NCBI GenBank assembly: GCA_002843155.1
Contig: PGZD01000027.1
Location: 1-33,824, forward strand
Source: Gammaproteobacteria bacterium HGW-Gammaproteobacteria-3
GTDB lineage: Bacteria; Pseudomonadota; Gammaproteobacteria; Methylococcales; Methylomonadaceae
Direction: 5' to 3'
DNA: 33,824 bases
Position numbers and translations under genes: made by a program. Positions 15,777-24,650 of this stretch are shown here, in pieces (within the stretch, counting starts at the first letter, position 1; every line of letters begins with the position of its first letter). The notes beneath the pieces were generated by a model. That model ran no database searches, was not told the DNA's origin, and saw nothing but the letters and a program-made list of their open reading frames with translations.

Positions 15777-16319
15777 TCACTCTGCCAACGCTAATGAAGC
15801 TTGTTGTTCCCGCCATGTTCCAGGCTGATCGGGAACGATTTCCATTATGTCTATTTTATCTTCGCCGATACGAATAATTTTACCGTAATTTTTACCCAGG
15901 TAATTTCCTGTTCGCACCCTGTGAATAGTGCCGTCACTGGCTTTTATAAGACCCCAGATACCGTCTTTTTTGACCGTGCCGACCATTCTCAGACTATCCA
16001 GCGTATAGCCCTCCATCTCTTCCTTGCGCCGGGTGGTATCCGGCCTGATACCACTGCCCGGAGCAAACGCTCCGCCGTCAGCCTGTACCATTTTTTCCAG
16101 TGGTTTAAACGGGTCACGCAGCCCCACCGGTTTAAAAATAAAAGGTTCGACCACTTTTAAGGCGGGTATGGGTTCAATCTGGGTTTTGGGGCGGGCTTTA
16201 ACCTCAGCGATATAACGCGTCAAATCCGCGTTATTCTGGCTGCTGCAAGCCGTTGTCAAAACAACCGAAACCAGTAAACAAGACAAGCCTGTGCGTGCGG
16301 GTAGAATAACAGCCATCAT
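15777..16319 (-). CDS. pilP: Type IV pilus lipoprotein PilP
   Basis: The 180-residue inner-membrane lipoprotein links the PilN/PilO pair to the secretin PilQ. A signal peptide ends in the lipobox TTAC (Cys at about 25), which Lgt would acylate. The body contains VGLRDPFKPL and the C-terminal beta domain with LDSLRMVGTVKKDGIWGLIKA and VRTGNYLGKNYGKI, typical of PilP. ATG 16319 overlaps the pilO stop (ATGA), and pilQ follows after 16 bases. Confidence 0.95.
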   Translation of the reverse strand: MMAVILPARTGLSCLLVSVVLTTACSSQNNADLTRYIAEVKARPKTQIEPIPALKVVEPFIFKPVGLRDPFKPLEKMVQADGGAFAPGSGIRPDTTRRKEEMEGYTLDSLRMVGTVKKDGIWGLIKASDGTIHRVRTGNYLGKNYGKIIRIGEDKIDIMEIVPDQPGTWREQQASLALAE

Positions 16320-16939
16320 TTTCCGCCTCTGCGTTTGTTTTTAGACGCAGAACTCGCGCCATCTTCGTCGGAAGCTTCGTTGTAGGTTTTGACGGTTGCA
16401 TCCATGACCATGTCATCAGACTTTGCTATAGGAGAAATTTTTACGTTTCCCACCGTGACGATTCGAGGTAAGGAGGCCAGTCCGCTCACGAATAAACCGA
16501 GCGCTTCGTATTTTCCGGTCACCTGTATGCTAATCGGCAGTTCGGCATAAAATTCCCGGCGCACCGGCGATTCAGGCCGAAACAGCCTGAACTCCAGACC
16601 ACTAACCAAACCGGTTTGCGAAATATCCACTAATAAATTAGCGACTTCTTGCCGAGTCGGCATTTGTTTGATCATCTCTCCCAGCAAGGCTTCGATTTGC
16701 TGCAATTGATCTTTGTAATCTTGCAAATTGACGGCTTTTTTTTGCTTGACTTCAAAGGATTGCTTCAATTCGACTTCTGTCTTCTCGCTGCTTTCAAGTT
16801 CTTCCAATTGGCCGAGAGTATCATAATAAACTCCGGCACCCGCAACCAGTAAACAAAGCCCCAAAACGGCGCCAATTTTGACAGGTAAAGGCCATGAACC
16901 GGCTTCATTAAAATCCCAGTTAATTTCCGACAGATTCAT
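16316..16939 (-). CDS. pilO: Type IV pilus inner-membrane protein PilO
   Basis: The 207-residue bitopic protein has one membrane helix (about residues 20-42, VKIGAVLGLCLLVAGAGVYY), a coiled coil (about 45-95), and a ferredoxin-like periplasmic domain ending VGNVKISPIAKS. It pairs with PilN in the alignment complex. The start ATG 16939 overlaps the pilN stop by 4 bases; an in-frame longer frame only reads pilN DNA. The C-terminal tail is rich in Ser, Lys and Arg. Confidence 0.94.
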   Translation of the reverse strand: MNLSEINWDFNEAGSWPLPVKIGAVLGLCLLVAGAGVYYDTLGQLEELESSEKTEVELKQSFEVKQKKAVNLQDYKDQLQQIEALLGEMIKQMPTRQEVANLLVDISQTGLVSGLEFRLFRPESPVRREFYAELPISIQVTGKYEALGLFVSGLASLPRIVTVGNVKISPIAKSDDMVMDATVKTYNEASDEDGASSASKNKRRGGK

Positions 16940-17508
16940 TTCTCCTCCCCGCTTTCCGCTGCCGTTTTTTCGCCCAACTGAGCCAACAGTATAAAGTCGC
17001 TTAATTGGTCGACCTTGATTTTTTCCTTGGCTTGAATGATGTTCAAACTCGGACTGTGCAACCACCGTGAAGCCTCGATCGCTCTCATGAAGGCCGACAC
17101 CCGAGCGTTGGATTCAGCTTTACCGGTAAATGTCAAGATCGCTTCGGTTTGTGCAAATTGCGTCAGAAAAACGCCGTCAGGCGTCGTTTTGGCCATTTCA
17201 TCGAACAAGTGCACGATCAGCGGCCGACTTTCCTGTAATTTCTGGATGACATCAATCTTGGTCAACAGCTTGTTTTTCTTTTCCTCGATAGACTTGATTT
17301 CCGTTATTTTTTTATCGACCAGTGCAATCTCCCCGCGCAGTATCTGATTTCTGCTTTCCTGAAATTCTTTCAACCCTTCGATGTACAAATGCACCGCAAA
17401 CAAAATAACCAAGGTCAGCAAAACCGCCAATCCTCCGGCCGATAAAAAGTCCCGTTGCCGCTGTTGTTTGAGTTCTTCGCGCCAAGGCAATAAATTAATT
17501 TTGACCAT
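16936..17508 (-). CDS. pilN: Type IV pilus inner-membrane protein PilN
   Basis: The 190-residue protein begins MVKINLLPWRE, the conserved cytoplasmic PilN peptide that inserts into a groove of PilM. A membrane helix (about residues 22-44), a coiled coil and a periplasmic domain partnering PilO follow. ATG 17508 overlaps the pilM stop by one base, showing tight translational coupling. The PilM-PilN contact makes the NLLPW motif the best identity marker here. Confidence 0.95.
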   Translation of the reverse strand: MVKINLLPWREELKQQRQRDFLSAGGLAVLLTLVILFAVHLYIEGLKEFQESRNQILRGEIALVDKKITEIKSIEEKKNKLLTKIDVIQKLQESRPLIVHLFDEMAKTTPDGVFLTQFAQTEAILTFTGKAESNARVSAFMRAIEASRWLHSPSLNIIQAKEKIKVDQLSDFILLAQLGEKTAAESGEEK

Positions 17509-18569
17509 CAGTCGAAACTCCTTAACGCCAAACCACACGCTATCATCATGGCAGGCGCGTCGCTGCTTAAATTTTGCGGCCTTATTCCGCCCGACAGCGC
17601 CATATTGATAAAAGGATTAGCCACAAAAGTCGGCAATCCTATATTATTTTCCACCTGTTTTTCGATACCCGGAATCGAAGCGCAGCCACCGGCAAGAATG
17701 ACACCATCAATCGCCCTGTGCGCGCTGGATGACACAAAAAACTGCAATGATCGGGCAATTTGCTGAATCATGGCTTTTTTGAAAGGCTCCAGCACGTCTG
17801 CCGCGTAATTGTCAGGCAGGCCGCCATGACGTTTCGCCAGACCGGCTTCATCATAGGATAAGCCGTAGCGGCGTTGAATTTCTTCGGTCAATTGCCGACC
17901 GCCAAAGCCCTGCTCCCGCGTATAGATAGTCCGTCCGTCATGAATGACGTTAAGTGTGGACATGGTAGCCCCGATATCCGCAATCGCAATAGTCCGGTTT
18001 TCAAGAATGTCGGGGGATTGGCCTAATAGCAAAGTGAATGCGTTTTCCATGGCGAAGGCTTCAACATCGACAATCTTGGCTTTTAATCCGGCTTTGTCGA
18101 GCGCCTCGACTCGGTCATCGACATTTTCCCGTCGCGATGCCGCGAGCAAAACATCCACCATTTCAGGGTTTTTTTCATTCTTGCCCTGAACTTCAAAATC
18201 AAGATTGACTTCATCTAAAGCGTAAGGTACATATTGATCGGCCTCCATCATGATCTGCTCGACCATATCATCATCTGTCAAAGACGCAGGCATAGTGATA
18301 ATTTTGGTCATGACCGATGACCCCGCAACGGCGACGCAGGCATCTTTGACTTTGCTTCCCGACTGCTTAAGGGCTTTTTTAACAGCAGTGGCAATAACAT
18401 CAACCTTGGCAATATTTTTATCAATTACCGCATCCTGGGGCAGAGGCGCAACCGAATAGCTTTCCACCCGATACCGCGAACCGGCCTTACTTAATTCCAA
18501 CAACTTGACGGCTGCCGTACTGATATCGATACCCAGAACCGGCGTCTGCTTATTGCCAAACCAGCTCAT
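17508..18569 (-). CDS. pilM: Type IV pilus actin-like protein PilM
   Basis: The 353-residue cytoplasmic FtsA/actin-fold ATP-binding protein recruits PilN. The sequence shows VLGIDISTAAVKLLEL (phosphate 1), IADIGATMSTLNVIHDG (phosphate 2) and VILAGGCASIPGIEKQ (adenosine motif). AAGGA is placed before ATG 18569. It opens the pilMNOPQ operon and diverges from the penicillin-binding protein 1A gene, a conserved gammaproteobacterial pairing. The 290-base gap holds the promoters of both but no clear consensus boxes. Confidence 0.96.
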   Translation of the reverse strand: MSWFGNKQTPVLGIDISTAAVKLLELSKAGSRYRVESYSVAPLPQDAVIDKNIAKVDVIATAVKKALKQSGSKVKDACVAVAGSSVMTKIITMPASLTDDDMVEQIMMEADQYVPYALDEVNLDFEVQGKNEKNPEMVDVLLAASRRENVDDRVEALDKAGLKAKIVDVEAFAMENAFTLLLGQSPDILENRTIAIADIGATMSTLNVIHDGRTIYTREQGFGGRQLTEEIQRRYGLSYDEAGLAKRHGGLPDNYAADVLEPFKKAMIQQIARSLQFFVSSSAHRAIDGVILAGGCASIPGIEKQVENNIGLPTFVANPFINMALSGGIRPQNLSSDAPAMMIACGLALRSFD

Positions 18570-18859
18570 AAATAAATCCTTAAAAACTTAAAAATTATTT
18601 GATACATAGAATCTAAAATCCGTGGCGCATAAACAAACAAGAGCGCTTTTCATCGATTTTTCGACTTCACCTGCCGACCCTGAAAGCGTTGAACGAAGTA
18701 TAGTAGCCTTTTTAATTTACACAGAAAAATATGCATTTTTTAAGCAACCTGTTGCTCTTCCAGCAAATCGCGTATATGTTGGGCAACTCGAAAAGCTTGT
18801 ACCTCGCTTACACGCCCATGACTTGATACTATTTATAAAATTGGCTCCCTTTACGAAAA
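18570..18859. promoter_or_regulatory. Divergent promoter region between pilM and mrcA
   Basis: This 290-base AT-rich gap separates divergent genes and must carry the start signals of both. I see no promoter with good -35 and -10 boxes at proper spacing on either strand, and no hairpin of note. A possible 82-codon frame (18622-18870) overlaps the mrcA start, lacks a ribosome site and has no family features. Confidence 0.5.
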
Positions 18860-21202
18860 ATGCTGGTTAAATTGCTGAAAAGTTTGATCCTGATTTCCTC
18901 TATAATCACCCTTGCCGGTATTGGCGCAGGCTACTTCATTTATAAAAAACTCGCACAAGATCTGCCCGACATCAGCATTCTTAACGACATCCGCTACCAA
19001 ACACCCTTAAAAATCTATAGCCGCGACGGTTTTTTACTGGCCGAATTCGGCGAAAAAAAACGCACGCCGATAACTATTGCAGAAGTGCCGGATACCTTGA
19101 TTAAAGCTTTTCTGGCTGCCGAAGACGATCGCTTCTTTACACATCCCGGAGTCGATTACAAAGGCATTATCCGAGCCGCCTGGCATTTGGCTGTGACCGG
19201 TAAAAAACAACAAGGCGGCAGCACGATTACCATGCAGGTCACCCGTAACTTCCTGTTAAGCCGGGAAAAAACCTATGTCCGGAAAATCAAGGAAATCATG
19301 CTGGCTTTAAAAATAGAACAAAGTTATGGTAAAAACAAAATTCTTGAGCTGTATCTCAATAAAATTTACCTCGGGCATCACGCTTACGGAGTAGCCGCAG
19401 CCGCCCGGACTTATTACGGCAAATCTCTTGGCGAGCTTTCCTTAGCCCAATGCGCAATGATTGCCGGATTGCCTAAAGCCCCCTCGCTATTCAATCCGAT
19501 TACCAATGTAAGCCGCGCCCTTGAAAGACGGAATTATATTCTGCAACGCATGCACGCACTGGGCTTTATCGATGAACAGATGTTGAAACAGGCTTCGCTT
19601 GAGCCGACATCGGCACAAATTCAAAAAAAACCGATTGAACTGTCCGCACCTTTTATTGCGGAAATGGTGCGGCAAAAAATCATCGACCGTTATGGGGAGG
19701 ACGCCTATAGCTCAGGCATGGTGGTTTATACAACAATCACGCGCCCTTTACAGCAAGCCGCCAACCAGGCGCTCAGAAATACTCTGCACAGTTATGACGA
19801 GCGCCACGGCTATCGCTTTTCCGAACAGCTAAAATTGAATGGAACGACTGATTTCAAAAGTCTGCCCGTTATCGGCGACAGTCTGCCTGCCACGTTGACA
19901 GCGCTGACACCGGATAAAGCCACGGCTCGCCTGCAAAACGATAGTTCAATCGACCTTGCCTGGGACAATTGCAAATGGGCGCGTAAATTTCTTTCAAGAA
20001 ATGCCTTAGGCCCCAGACCTAAAGGTTTTACCGACATTTTAAAAGCTGGAGACATTATCAGGGTCCGGCAAGCAAACGACCAATCCTGGCGCCTGGCTCA
20101 GATTCCCGAAGTCGAAGGCGCCTTTGTCGCATTGGATCCGAATGACGGCGCCATTTTGGCGCTGACAGGCGGCTATGATTTTTTTAACAGTAAATTCAAC
20201 CGGGCGACCCAATCAAACCGGCAGCCCGGCTCGGGTTTCAAGCCCATTATTTACACTACCGCCCTGGAAAACGGCTACACTGCGGCCTCGATGATTAATG
20301 ATGCCCCTCTCGTTATCGACAGCCCGGTTAAAGGCAATGAGTGGCGTCCGGAAAATTACAGCCGAAAATTCTACGGCCCGACCAGCTTACGCACGGCCTT
20401 GAGAAAATCGAGAAACCTGATTTCCATCCGCCTACTCCGTCAATTGGGTCTTGGCGAAGTGATTCGGACCGCTTTGCGTTTTGGTTTCACCCCGGAACAA
20501 TTACCGAAAAGCCCATCGCTGGCGCTGGGCAGCGGACAAGCCACGCCTTTGCAAATGGCCCGGGTTTTTGCCGTATTCGCCAATGGCGGTTTTCTGATTG
20601 AGCCTTATTTTATCGAACGCATCGAATCCAGCGAAGGTCAGATTCTTTTTCAAGCCAAACCGGCACGCGCCTGCAACGCTTGTCCTCAGGATAACGCCGG
20701 CGCCGCCGCAGAACAAGCACCCCGGATTATCTCTCCGCAAGTCAATTTTTTAATGAATTCATTGCTGCGTGATGTCGTGCAAAGAGGCACAGCAACCAAA
20801 GCAAAAGTACTGGGCCGTCAGGATCTCGCCGGGAAAACCGGCACAACCAATGATCAGCGTGACGCCTGGTTCAATGGTTTTACTCCAATAATAGCGGCAA
20901 CAGCCTGGGTTGGGTTTGATGATTTCAGCCCGCTGGGCAACAAAGAAACGGGCGGGGCCGCCGCCTTGCCTTTGTGGATAGAGTTCATGCGAGAAGCGCT
21001 GAAAAATACCCCGGAAGCACCCTTTGAGCCGCCCGCAGATATTGTAAAAACATGGATAGCGACTAATTCCGATGCTTCAGGATACTGGGAATACTTCGAC
21101 ACCACGATACCGGCGCGGCAGTCCCTAGAAAATATCGAGATTTACAGCCACCCCAAACCTGGCTCTCATGCTGACAAAAAGCCGGTTGAGATGTTGTTTT
21201 AG
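18860..21202 (+). CDS. mrcA: Penicillin-binding protein 1A (bifunctional)
   Basis: The 780-residue class A PBP polymerises glycan strands and cross-links peptides. An N-terminal membrane anchor (about residues 5-28) leads to the GT51 domain with catalytic AAEDDRFF and QGGSTITMQVTRNF and IYLGHHAYGVAAAA. An OB-like inserted domain follows (about 300-400). The transpeptidase domain has RQPGSGFKPIIY (nucleophile Ser), SRNLISIRLL (SxN) and GKTGTTNDQRDAWF (KTGT). It is divergent from pilM. No strong ribosome site is visible before ATG 18860, and the next in-frame start would remove the anchor. Confidence 0.96.
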   Translation: MLVKLLKSLILISSIITLAGIGAGYFIYKKLAQDLPDISILNDIRYQTPLKIYSRDGFLLAEFGEKKRTPITIAEVPDTLIKAFLAAEDDRFFTHPGVDYKGIIRAAWHLAVTGKKQQGGSTITMQVTRNFLLSREKTYVRKIKEIMLALKIEQSYGKNKILELYLNKIYLGHHAYGVAAAARTYYGKSLGELSLAQCAMIAGLPKAPSLFNPITNVSRALERRNYILQRMHALGFIDEQMLKQASLEPTSAQIQKKPIELSAPFIAEMVRQKIIDRYGEDAYSSGMVVYTTITRPLQQAANQALRNTLHSYDERHGYRFSEQLKLNGTTDFKSLPVIGDSLPATLTALTPDKATARLQNDSSIDLAWDNCKWARKFLSRNALGPRPKGFTDILKAGDIIRVRQANDQSWRLAQIPEVEGAFVALDPNDGAILALTGGYDFFNSKFNRATQSNRQPGSGFKPIIYTTALENGYTAASMINDAPLVIDSPVKGNEWRPENYSRKFYGPTSLRTALRKSRNLISIRLLRQLGLGEVIRTALRFGFTPEQLPKSPSLALGSGQATPLQMARVFAVFANGGFLIEPYFIERIESSEGQILFQAKPARACNACPQDNAGAAAEQAPRIISPQVNFLMNSLLRDVVQRGTATKAKVLGRQDLAGKTGTTNDQRDAWFNGFTPIIAATAWVGFDDFSPLGNKETGGAAALPLWIEFMREALKNTPEAPFEPPADIVKTWIATNSDASGYWEYFDTTIPARQSLENIEIYSHPKPGSHADKKPVEMLF

Positions 21203-21225
21203 GATTTAAACGCGAGACAAGGAGC

Positions 21226-21281
21226 CTGACCGAAACGGTCAGATAGAGCACATAAGGTGGATGCGCCGACGCTTATCCACC
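21226..21281. repeat. Two hairpins between mrcA and rpmE
   Basis: CTGACCG (21226-21232) pairs with CGGTCAG (21236-21242) around AAA, 23 bases after the mrcA stop. A second hairpin, GGTGGATGCG (21256-21265) with CGC-TT-ATCCACC (21270-21281), matches the dispersed GGTGGATAAGCG palindrome family. Placed between two converging genes, they may protect or end both transcripts; neither has a clean T-run. Confidence 0.65.
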
Positions 21282-21303
21282 CTACAAAACAAACTTGCGG
21301 TTT

Positions 21304-21504
21304 TTATTTTCCGTATTTTTTGCGGAATTTATCGACACGACCGGCAGTATCGACGACCCTTTGCTTACCGGTATAAAAAGGATGGCAAGCAGAGCAGACC
21401 TCGACATGCAAGTCCCCGCCCAATACCGAGCCAGTCTCGAATTTGTTGCCGCAACCGCAAGTTACGGTAATTTGTTTATATTCAGGATGGATATCTGGTT
21501 TCAT
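21304..21504 (-). CDS. rpmE: 50S ribosomal protein L31 (zinc type)
   Basis: The 66-residue protein has the L31 pattern with four cysteine zinc ligands: TCGCGN and [15 protein letters not shown], ending in a basic FRKKYGK tail. The Cys-containing form is the housekeeping, zinc-replete version; zinc-free paralogues are induced in zinc shortage, but none is in this window. GGAAG precedes ATG 21504, and a good sigma-70 promoter lies about 56 bases upstream. Confidence 0.97.
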   Translation of the reverse strand: MKPDIHPEYKQITVTCGCGNKFETGSVLGGDLHVEVCSACHPFYTGKQRVVDTAGRVDKFRKKYGK

Positions 21505-21559
21505 TTTTTGGCTTCCACATTAAACCCGCAAGTGGGCTACATACTTCAAAGAATCGCGT

Positions 21560-21588
21560 ATGATACTTGCTGCTTTAAAAAATGGCAA
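21560..21588 (-). promoter_or_regulatory. Predicted sigma-70 promoter of rpmE
   Basis: On the minus strand TTGCCA (21588-21583) and TATCAT (21565-21560) are spaced by 17 bases, each one base from consensus. Transcription would start near 21553 and give a leader of about 50 bases to rpmE. Confidence 0.65.
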
Positions 21589-21624
21589 CATCCTTTTAGT
21601 GATACTTGTCGCACTTCAAATTCT

Positions 21625-21657
21625 GCCCCTCATCTAACGCTAGGTGAGGTGAGGGGC
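21625..21657. repeat. Inverted repeat between rpmE and ampG
   Basis: GCCCCTCA (21625-21632) and TGAGGGGC (21650-21657) are perfect 8-bp arms with a partly symmetric centre (CTCATCTA...TAGGTGAG). It sits between the rpmE promoter and the ampG 3' end. It may be a REP-type element or terminate ampG; no T-run follows on the minus strand. Confidence 0.5.
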
Positions 21658-21729
21658 CGAATCGAGTTAAAGGTATATACCCGCTAACAATCCCGCTATC
21701 CTGAAGACCGTAATGGCACACGCACGGCA

Positions 21730-23085
21730 TCATTGCTTTTGACCCTGAAACCGGGCCATAGCTGTTTGCAGCCGTATCAAAATCAGCACCAGAACGACAG
21801 CCGGTAAACCCACCGATGCCGAATAAACAAAAAATACCTCATAACCATAGCGGTCAACCACCAAACCCGAGAAACCACCCAGTAATTTGGCCGGCAATGT
21901 CATCAACGAACTGAACAAGGCATACTGTGTAGCGGTATAAGCCGCGCTGGTCAAACCGGACAGATAGGCGATAAAAACCGAAGTGGCGATACCGCCGCTC
22001 AAATTATCGGCGCTGACTACGGCGGCCAGCAATATAAGGCTGGGCTTGATGACTGCCAACATGGCGAACAACAAGTTAGTTAAAGCGATCATCACTGCAC
22101 CCAGCAGCAAAGGCCGCATGATGCCGTACCGCACCACCAGCACTCCGCCCAACGCCGCACCGGCAATCGTCATCAAAAAACCGAAAACCTTGCTGACATC
22201 GGCAATTTCTTTTTTACTGAAGCCCAGGTCGAGATAAAAAGGATTGGCCATTACACCCAGAGTAATATCACTCATTTTATACAGTGCAATCAGCATCAGG
22301 ATCAAAATGCCGTACTTGCCGTTGCGTCGAAAAAACTCGACAAAAGGACTCAACACAGCATCCGAAAACCAGGCTAATGCCCGCGCCCCCCAATTTTCTC
22401 GCTCGTCCACGCCCAAAGCTCTCTCCAGACTTTGTTCCAGGTGTGCAATCTTCTCACTCTGCCGACGCTCAGGCTCGCGCACCAGCAATGTTGTCAACAC
22501 CCCGATACCCATGCAAGCCGCCATGACAAAATAAGCCGCTCGCCAACCGAAATAATCAGCGACATAAAACGCACCCGCGCCCGCCACCAGTAAAGCGATT
22601 CGATAACCCAGCACATAAGCGGCTGCCATGGCGCCTTGATATTCGGGCACCACCACTTCGATACGATAGGCGTCAACGACAACATCCTGAGTCGATGAAC
22701 AAAACGCCACCCATACCGCCAGGGCTGCAATCTGAGGCAATTGAGTGTGCACATCCGCACCGCCCATGCCGATCAAGCCAGCGGCAATGCCGATCTGGGC
22801 AAGCAGCATCCATGCCCTCCGTCTCCCTAAAAGACGCGTCAACCAAGGCAGCGGCAGCCTGTCAACCACCGGAGCCCAAAACACCTTTATAGAATAGGTT
22901 ACTCCCACCCAGCTAAAAAACCCGATCACGGAAAGCGCCGCGCCTTCGTCCCTCAGCCAGGCGGATAAAGTCGAAAAAACCAGCAAGAAAGGCAGGCCGG
23001 CGGAAAAACCTAGAAAAGCCATGCCCAGCATTTCAGGCCGGGCATAAACCAGACAAGCATCGCGCCAGTTAGCCGCCCGGGTCAT
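21730..23085 (-). CDS. ampG: AmpG-type muropeptide permease
   Basis: The protein is about 451 residues from ATG 23085, an MFS transporter with roughly 12-14 membrane helices. It brings anhydro-muropeptides from the periplasm into the cytoplasm for wall recycling. Family markers include YARPEMLGMAFLGFSAGLP, LSAWLRDEG near the start, SSTQDVVVDAYRIE and LSGGIATSVFIAYLSGLTSAAYTATQYALFSS-like features in the second half (read in separate segments). A TTG ten codons upstream (23115) is possible but lacks a ribosome site. It follows nhaD by 46 bases and shares the neighbourhood with PBP1A, which makes the wall it helps recycle. Confidence 0.92.
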   Translation of the reverse strand: MTRAANWRDACLVYARPEMLGMAFLGFSAGLPFLLVFSTLSAWLRDEGAALSVIGFFSWVGVTYSIKVFWAPVVDRLPLPWLTRLLGRRRAWMLLAQIGIAAGLIGMGGADVHTQLPQIAALAVWVAFCSSTQDVVVDAYRIEVVVPEYQGAMAAAYVLGYRIALLVAGAGAFYVADYFGWRAAYFVMAACMGIGVLTTLLVREPERRQSEKIAHLEQSLERALGVDERENWGARALAWFSDAVLSPFVEFFRRNGKYGILILMLIALYKMSDITLGVMANPFYLDLGFSKKEIADVSKVFGFLMTIAGAALGGVLVVRYGIMRPLLLGAVMIALTNLLFAMLAVIKPSLILLAAVVSADNLSGGIATSVFIAYLSGLTSAAYTATQYALFSSLMTLPAKLLGGFSGLVVDRYGYEVFFVYSASVGLPAVVLVLILIRLQTAMARFQGQKQ

Positions 23086-23131
23086 ACCAATAACAGCCAA
23101 AAACCGGGGCGACAAATAATCCGGCAGGGCA

Positions 23132-24490
23132 TCAACCGTTCACCAGATAGTGCGTAAAAATACTCACGGCATATCCTGCGGCAATGGCCGGTGTCCACTT
23201 CAAATGACTGAAAAAAGTGTATTTATGCCTTGACTGCCCCATCAAGGCAACACCCGCCGCCGAACCTACCGACAACATCGAGCCGCCGACACCCGCCGTC
23301 AAAGTCACCAGCAACCATTGATACAAATCCATATTCAGGTTCATGTTCAATACCGCAAACATAACCGGAATATTATCGACAATCGCCGAAATGAGACCCA
23401 CCAGAATATTGGCGGTGGTAAAACCCAGGCCGTCATACATCGCTCCCGACAACAACGCGAGATAGCCGATATAACCCAAACCACCCACCGCGAACACCAC
23501 ACCGAAAAAGAAAAACAGAGTATCCCATTCGGCATCGCGTACTCGACTGAAAACATCGAACTCGCCATCTTCGTCACTGCTGTACAGCAGTTTAATTCTA
23601 TAACCATACAGCATCAGCACGGAAAGCCCGGTCATCATCCCCATAAAAGGCGGCAAATGCAGAAATTGCTTGAAGCTGACCGCCGTCACGATAGTCAACA
23701 AGAACAACCCGCAGATGGTTATCGCGCCGGTTTTCATGGTGACCGCCGCCTCATCCGAAGCCTGCGGCTGCTCATCCGGTACCGCCATATACATAATGGC
23801 GGCGGGAACGGCATAATTAACTGCCGAAGGAATGAACAATTTGAAAAAATCAAAAAACTCGGCATAGCCTGCCTGCCATACCATCAATGTGGTAATGTCG
23901 CCGAACGGACTGAAAGCGCCACCGGCATTGGCCGCCACGACCAGATTGACAAAGCCGATACTGATAAACTTTTCATTGTCGGCACCCACCGCCAGGACTA
24001 CCGCGCCGACCAACAAAGCGGACGTCAGGTTGTCGGCCACAGCCGATAAAAAGAAGGTAATAATGCCGGTAATCCAGAATAATTTACGGTAACCGAACTG
24101 TTTTCTAACCAGCCACGAGCGCAAAGCTTCAAACACGTTGCGCTCGGCCATGGCATTGATATAGGTCATGGCAACCAGTAAAAACAGCATCAGTTCCGCG
24201 TATTCTTTCAGATTATTTTCAAACACTTCGTGCATGGCTTCGACGGAAACACCCACGGAAGCGGCAAGCACCGCTGCATGAGCCCAAATAATACCGGCCG
24301 CCAAAATGACCGGCTTGGACTTGCTCAAGCCGGTAAATTCTTCGGCCATAACAAAGCCGTAGGCAATGATAAATACCAACACCGTATAAATACCGCGCTC
24401 GGTGCCGGTCAGACCCAAATTTTCAAAACCGGCGGCAAAAGCCATTCCCGGCGCCAGCAAAGCCAGCATTACCACTAAGAACCGAAGCAA
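23132..24490 (-). CDS. nhaD: NhaD-type Na+/H+ antiporter
   Basis: The 452-residue membrane protein of the ion transporter superfamily exchanges Na+ or Li+ for H+. It has an N-terminal signal-like segment (LAPGMAFAAG) and about 11-13 helices. Conserved polar stretches are SAVADNLTSALL and VVAANAGGAFSPFGDITTLMVW in the first half, and LVGLISAIVDNIPVMFAVL then GVGGSMLSVGSAAGVALMG in the second. The TTG start at 24490 is preferred: GGGGG lies five bases before it. An ATG seven codons in (24469) is the alternative. It diverges from the siroheme reductase gene and is followed by ampG. Confidence 0.93.
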   Translation of the reverse strand: MLRFLVVMLALLAPGMAFAAGFENLGLTGTERGIYTVLVFIIAYGFVMAEEFTGLSKSKPVILAAGIIWAHAAVLAASVGVSVEAMHEVFENNLKEYAELMLFLLVAMTYINAMAERNVFEALRSWLVRKQFGYRKLFWITGIITFFLSAVADNLTSALLVGAVVLAVGADNEKFISIGFVNLVVAANAGGAFSPFGDITTLMVWQAGYAEFFDFFKLFIPSAVNYAVPAAIMYMAVPDEQPQASDEAAVTMKTGAITICGLFLLTIVTAVSFKQFLHLPPFMGMMTGLSVLMLYGYRIKLLYSSDEDGEFDVFSRVRDAEWDTLFFFFGVVFAVGGLGYIGYLALLSGAMYDGLGFTTANILVGLISAIVDNIPVMFAVLNMNLNMDLYQWLLVTLTAGVGGSMLSVGSAAGVALMGQSRHKYTFFSHLKWTPAIAAGYAVSIFTHYLVNG

Positions 24491-24573
24491 AATAACCCCC
24501 TATTTATCTTAAAATTAAATACTATGAACATTACCAACAAAAAATCTTGGCTATTATAACTCTATAATAAACT

Positions 24574-24602
24574 TTGTCATTTTATCAGTGTCAGTATATG
24601 AT
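24574..24602 (+). promoter_or_regulatory. Predicted sigma-70 promoter of the siroheme reductase operon
   Basis: TTGTCA (24574-24579) and TATGAT (24597-24602) have a 17-base spacer and one mismatch each to consensus. Transcription would begin near 24609, about 40 bases before ATG 24651. Confidence 0.6.
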
Positions 24603-24650
24603 TAGACGTTACGCTCACAGGCCGGATTGGCACCTTCAAGTTCGACATTC

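Noticed and set aside
18622-18870. 82-codon frame between pilM and mrcA
   Set aside because: It overlaps the mrcA start, has no ribosome site and no family features; the region is a divergent promoter gap.
23318-24049. 243-codon frame antisense to nhaD
   Set aside because: It lies wholly within the well-conserved antiporter gene and shows only His/Arg/Gln-rich shadow composition.
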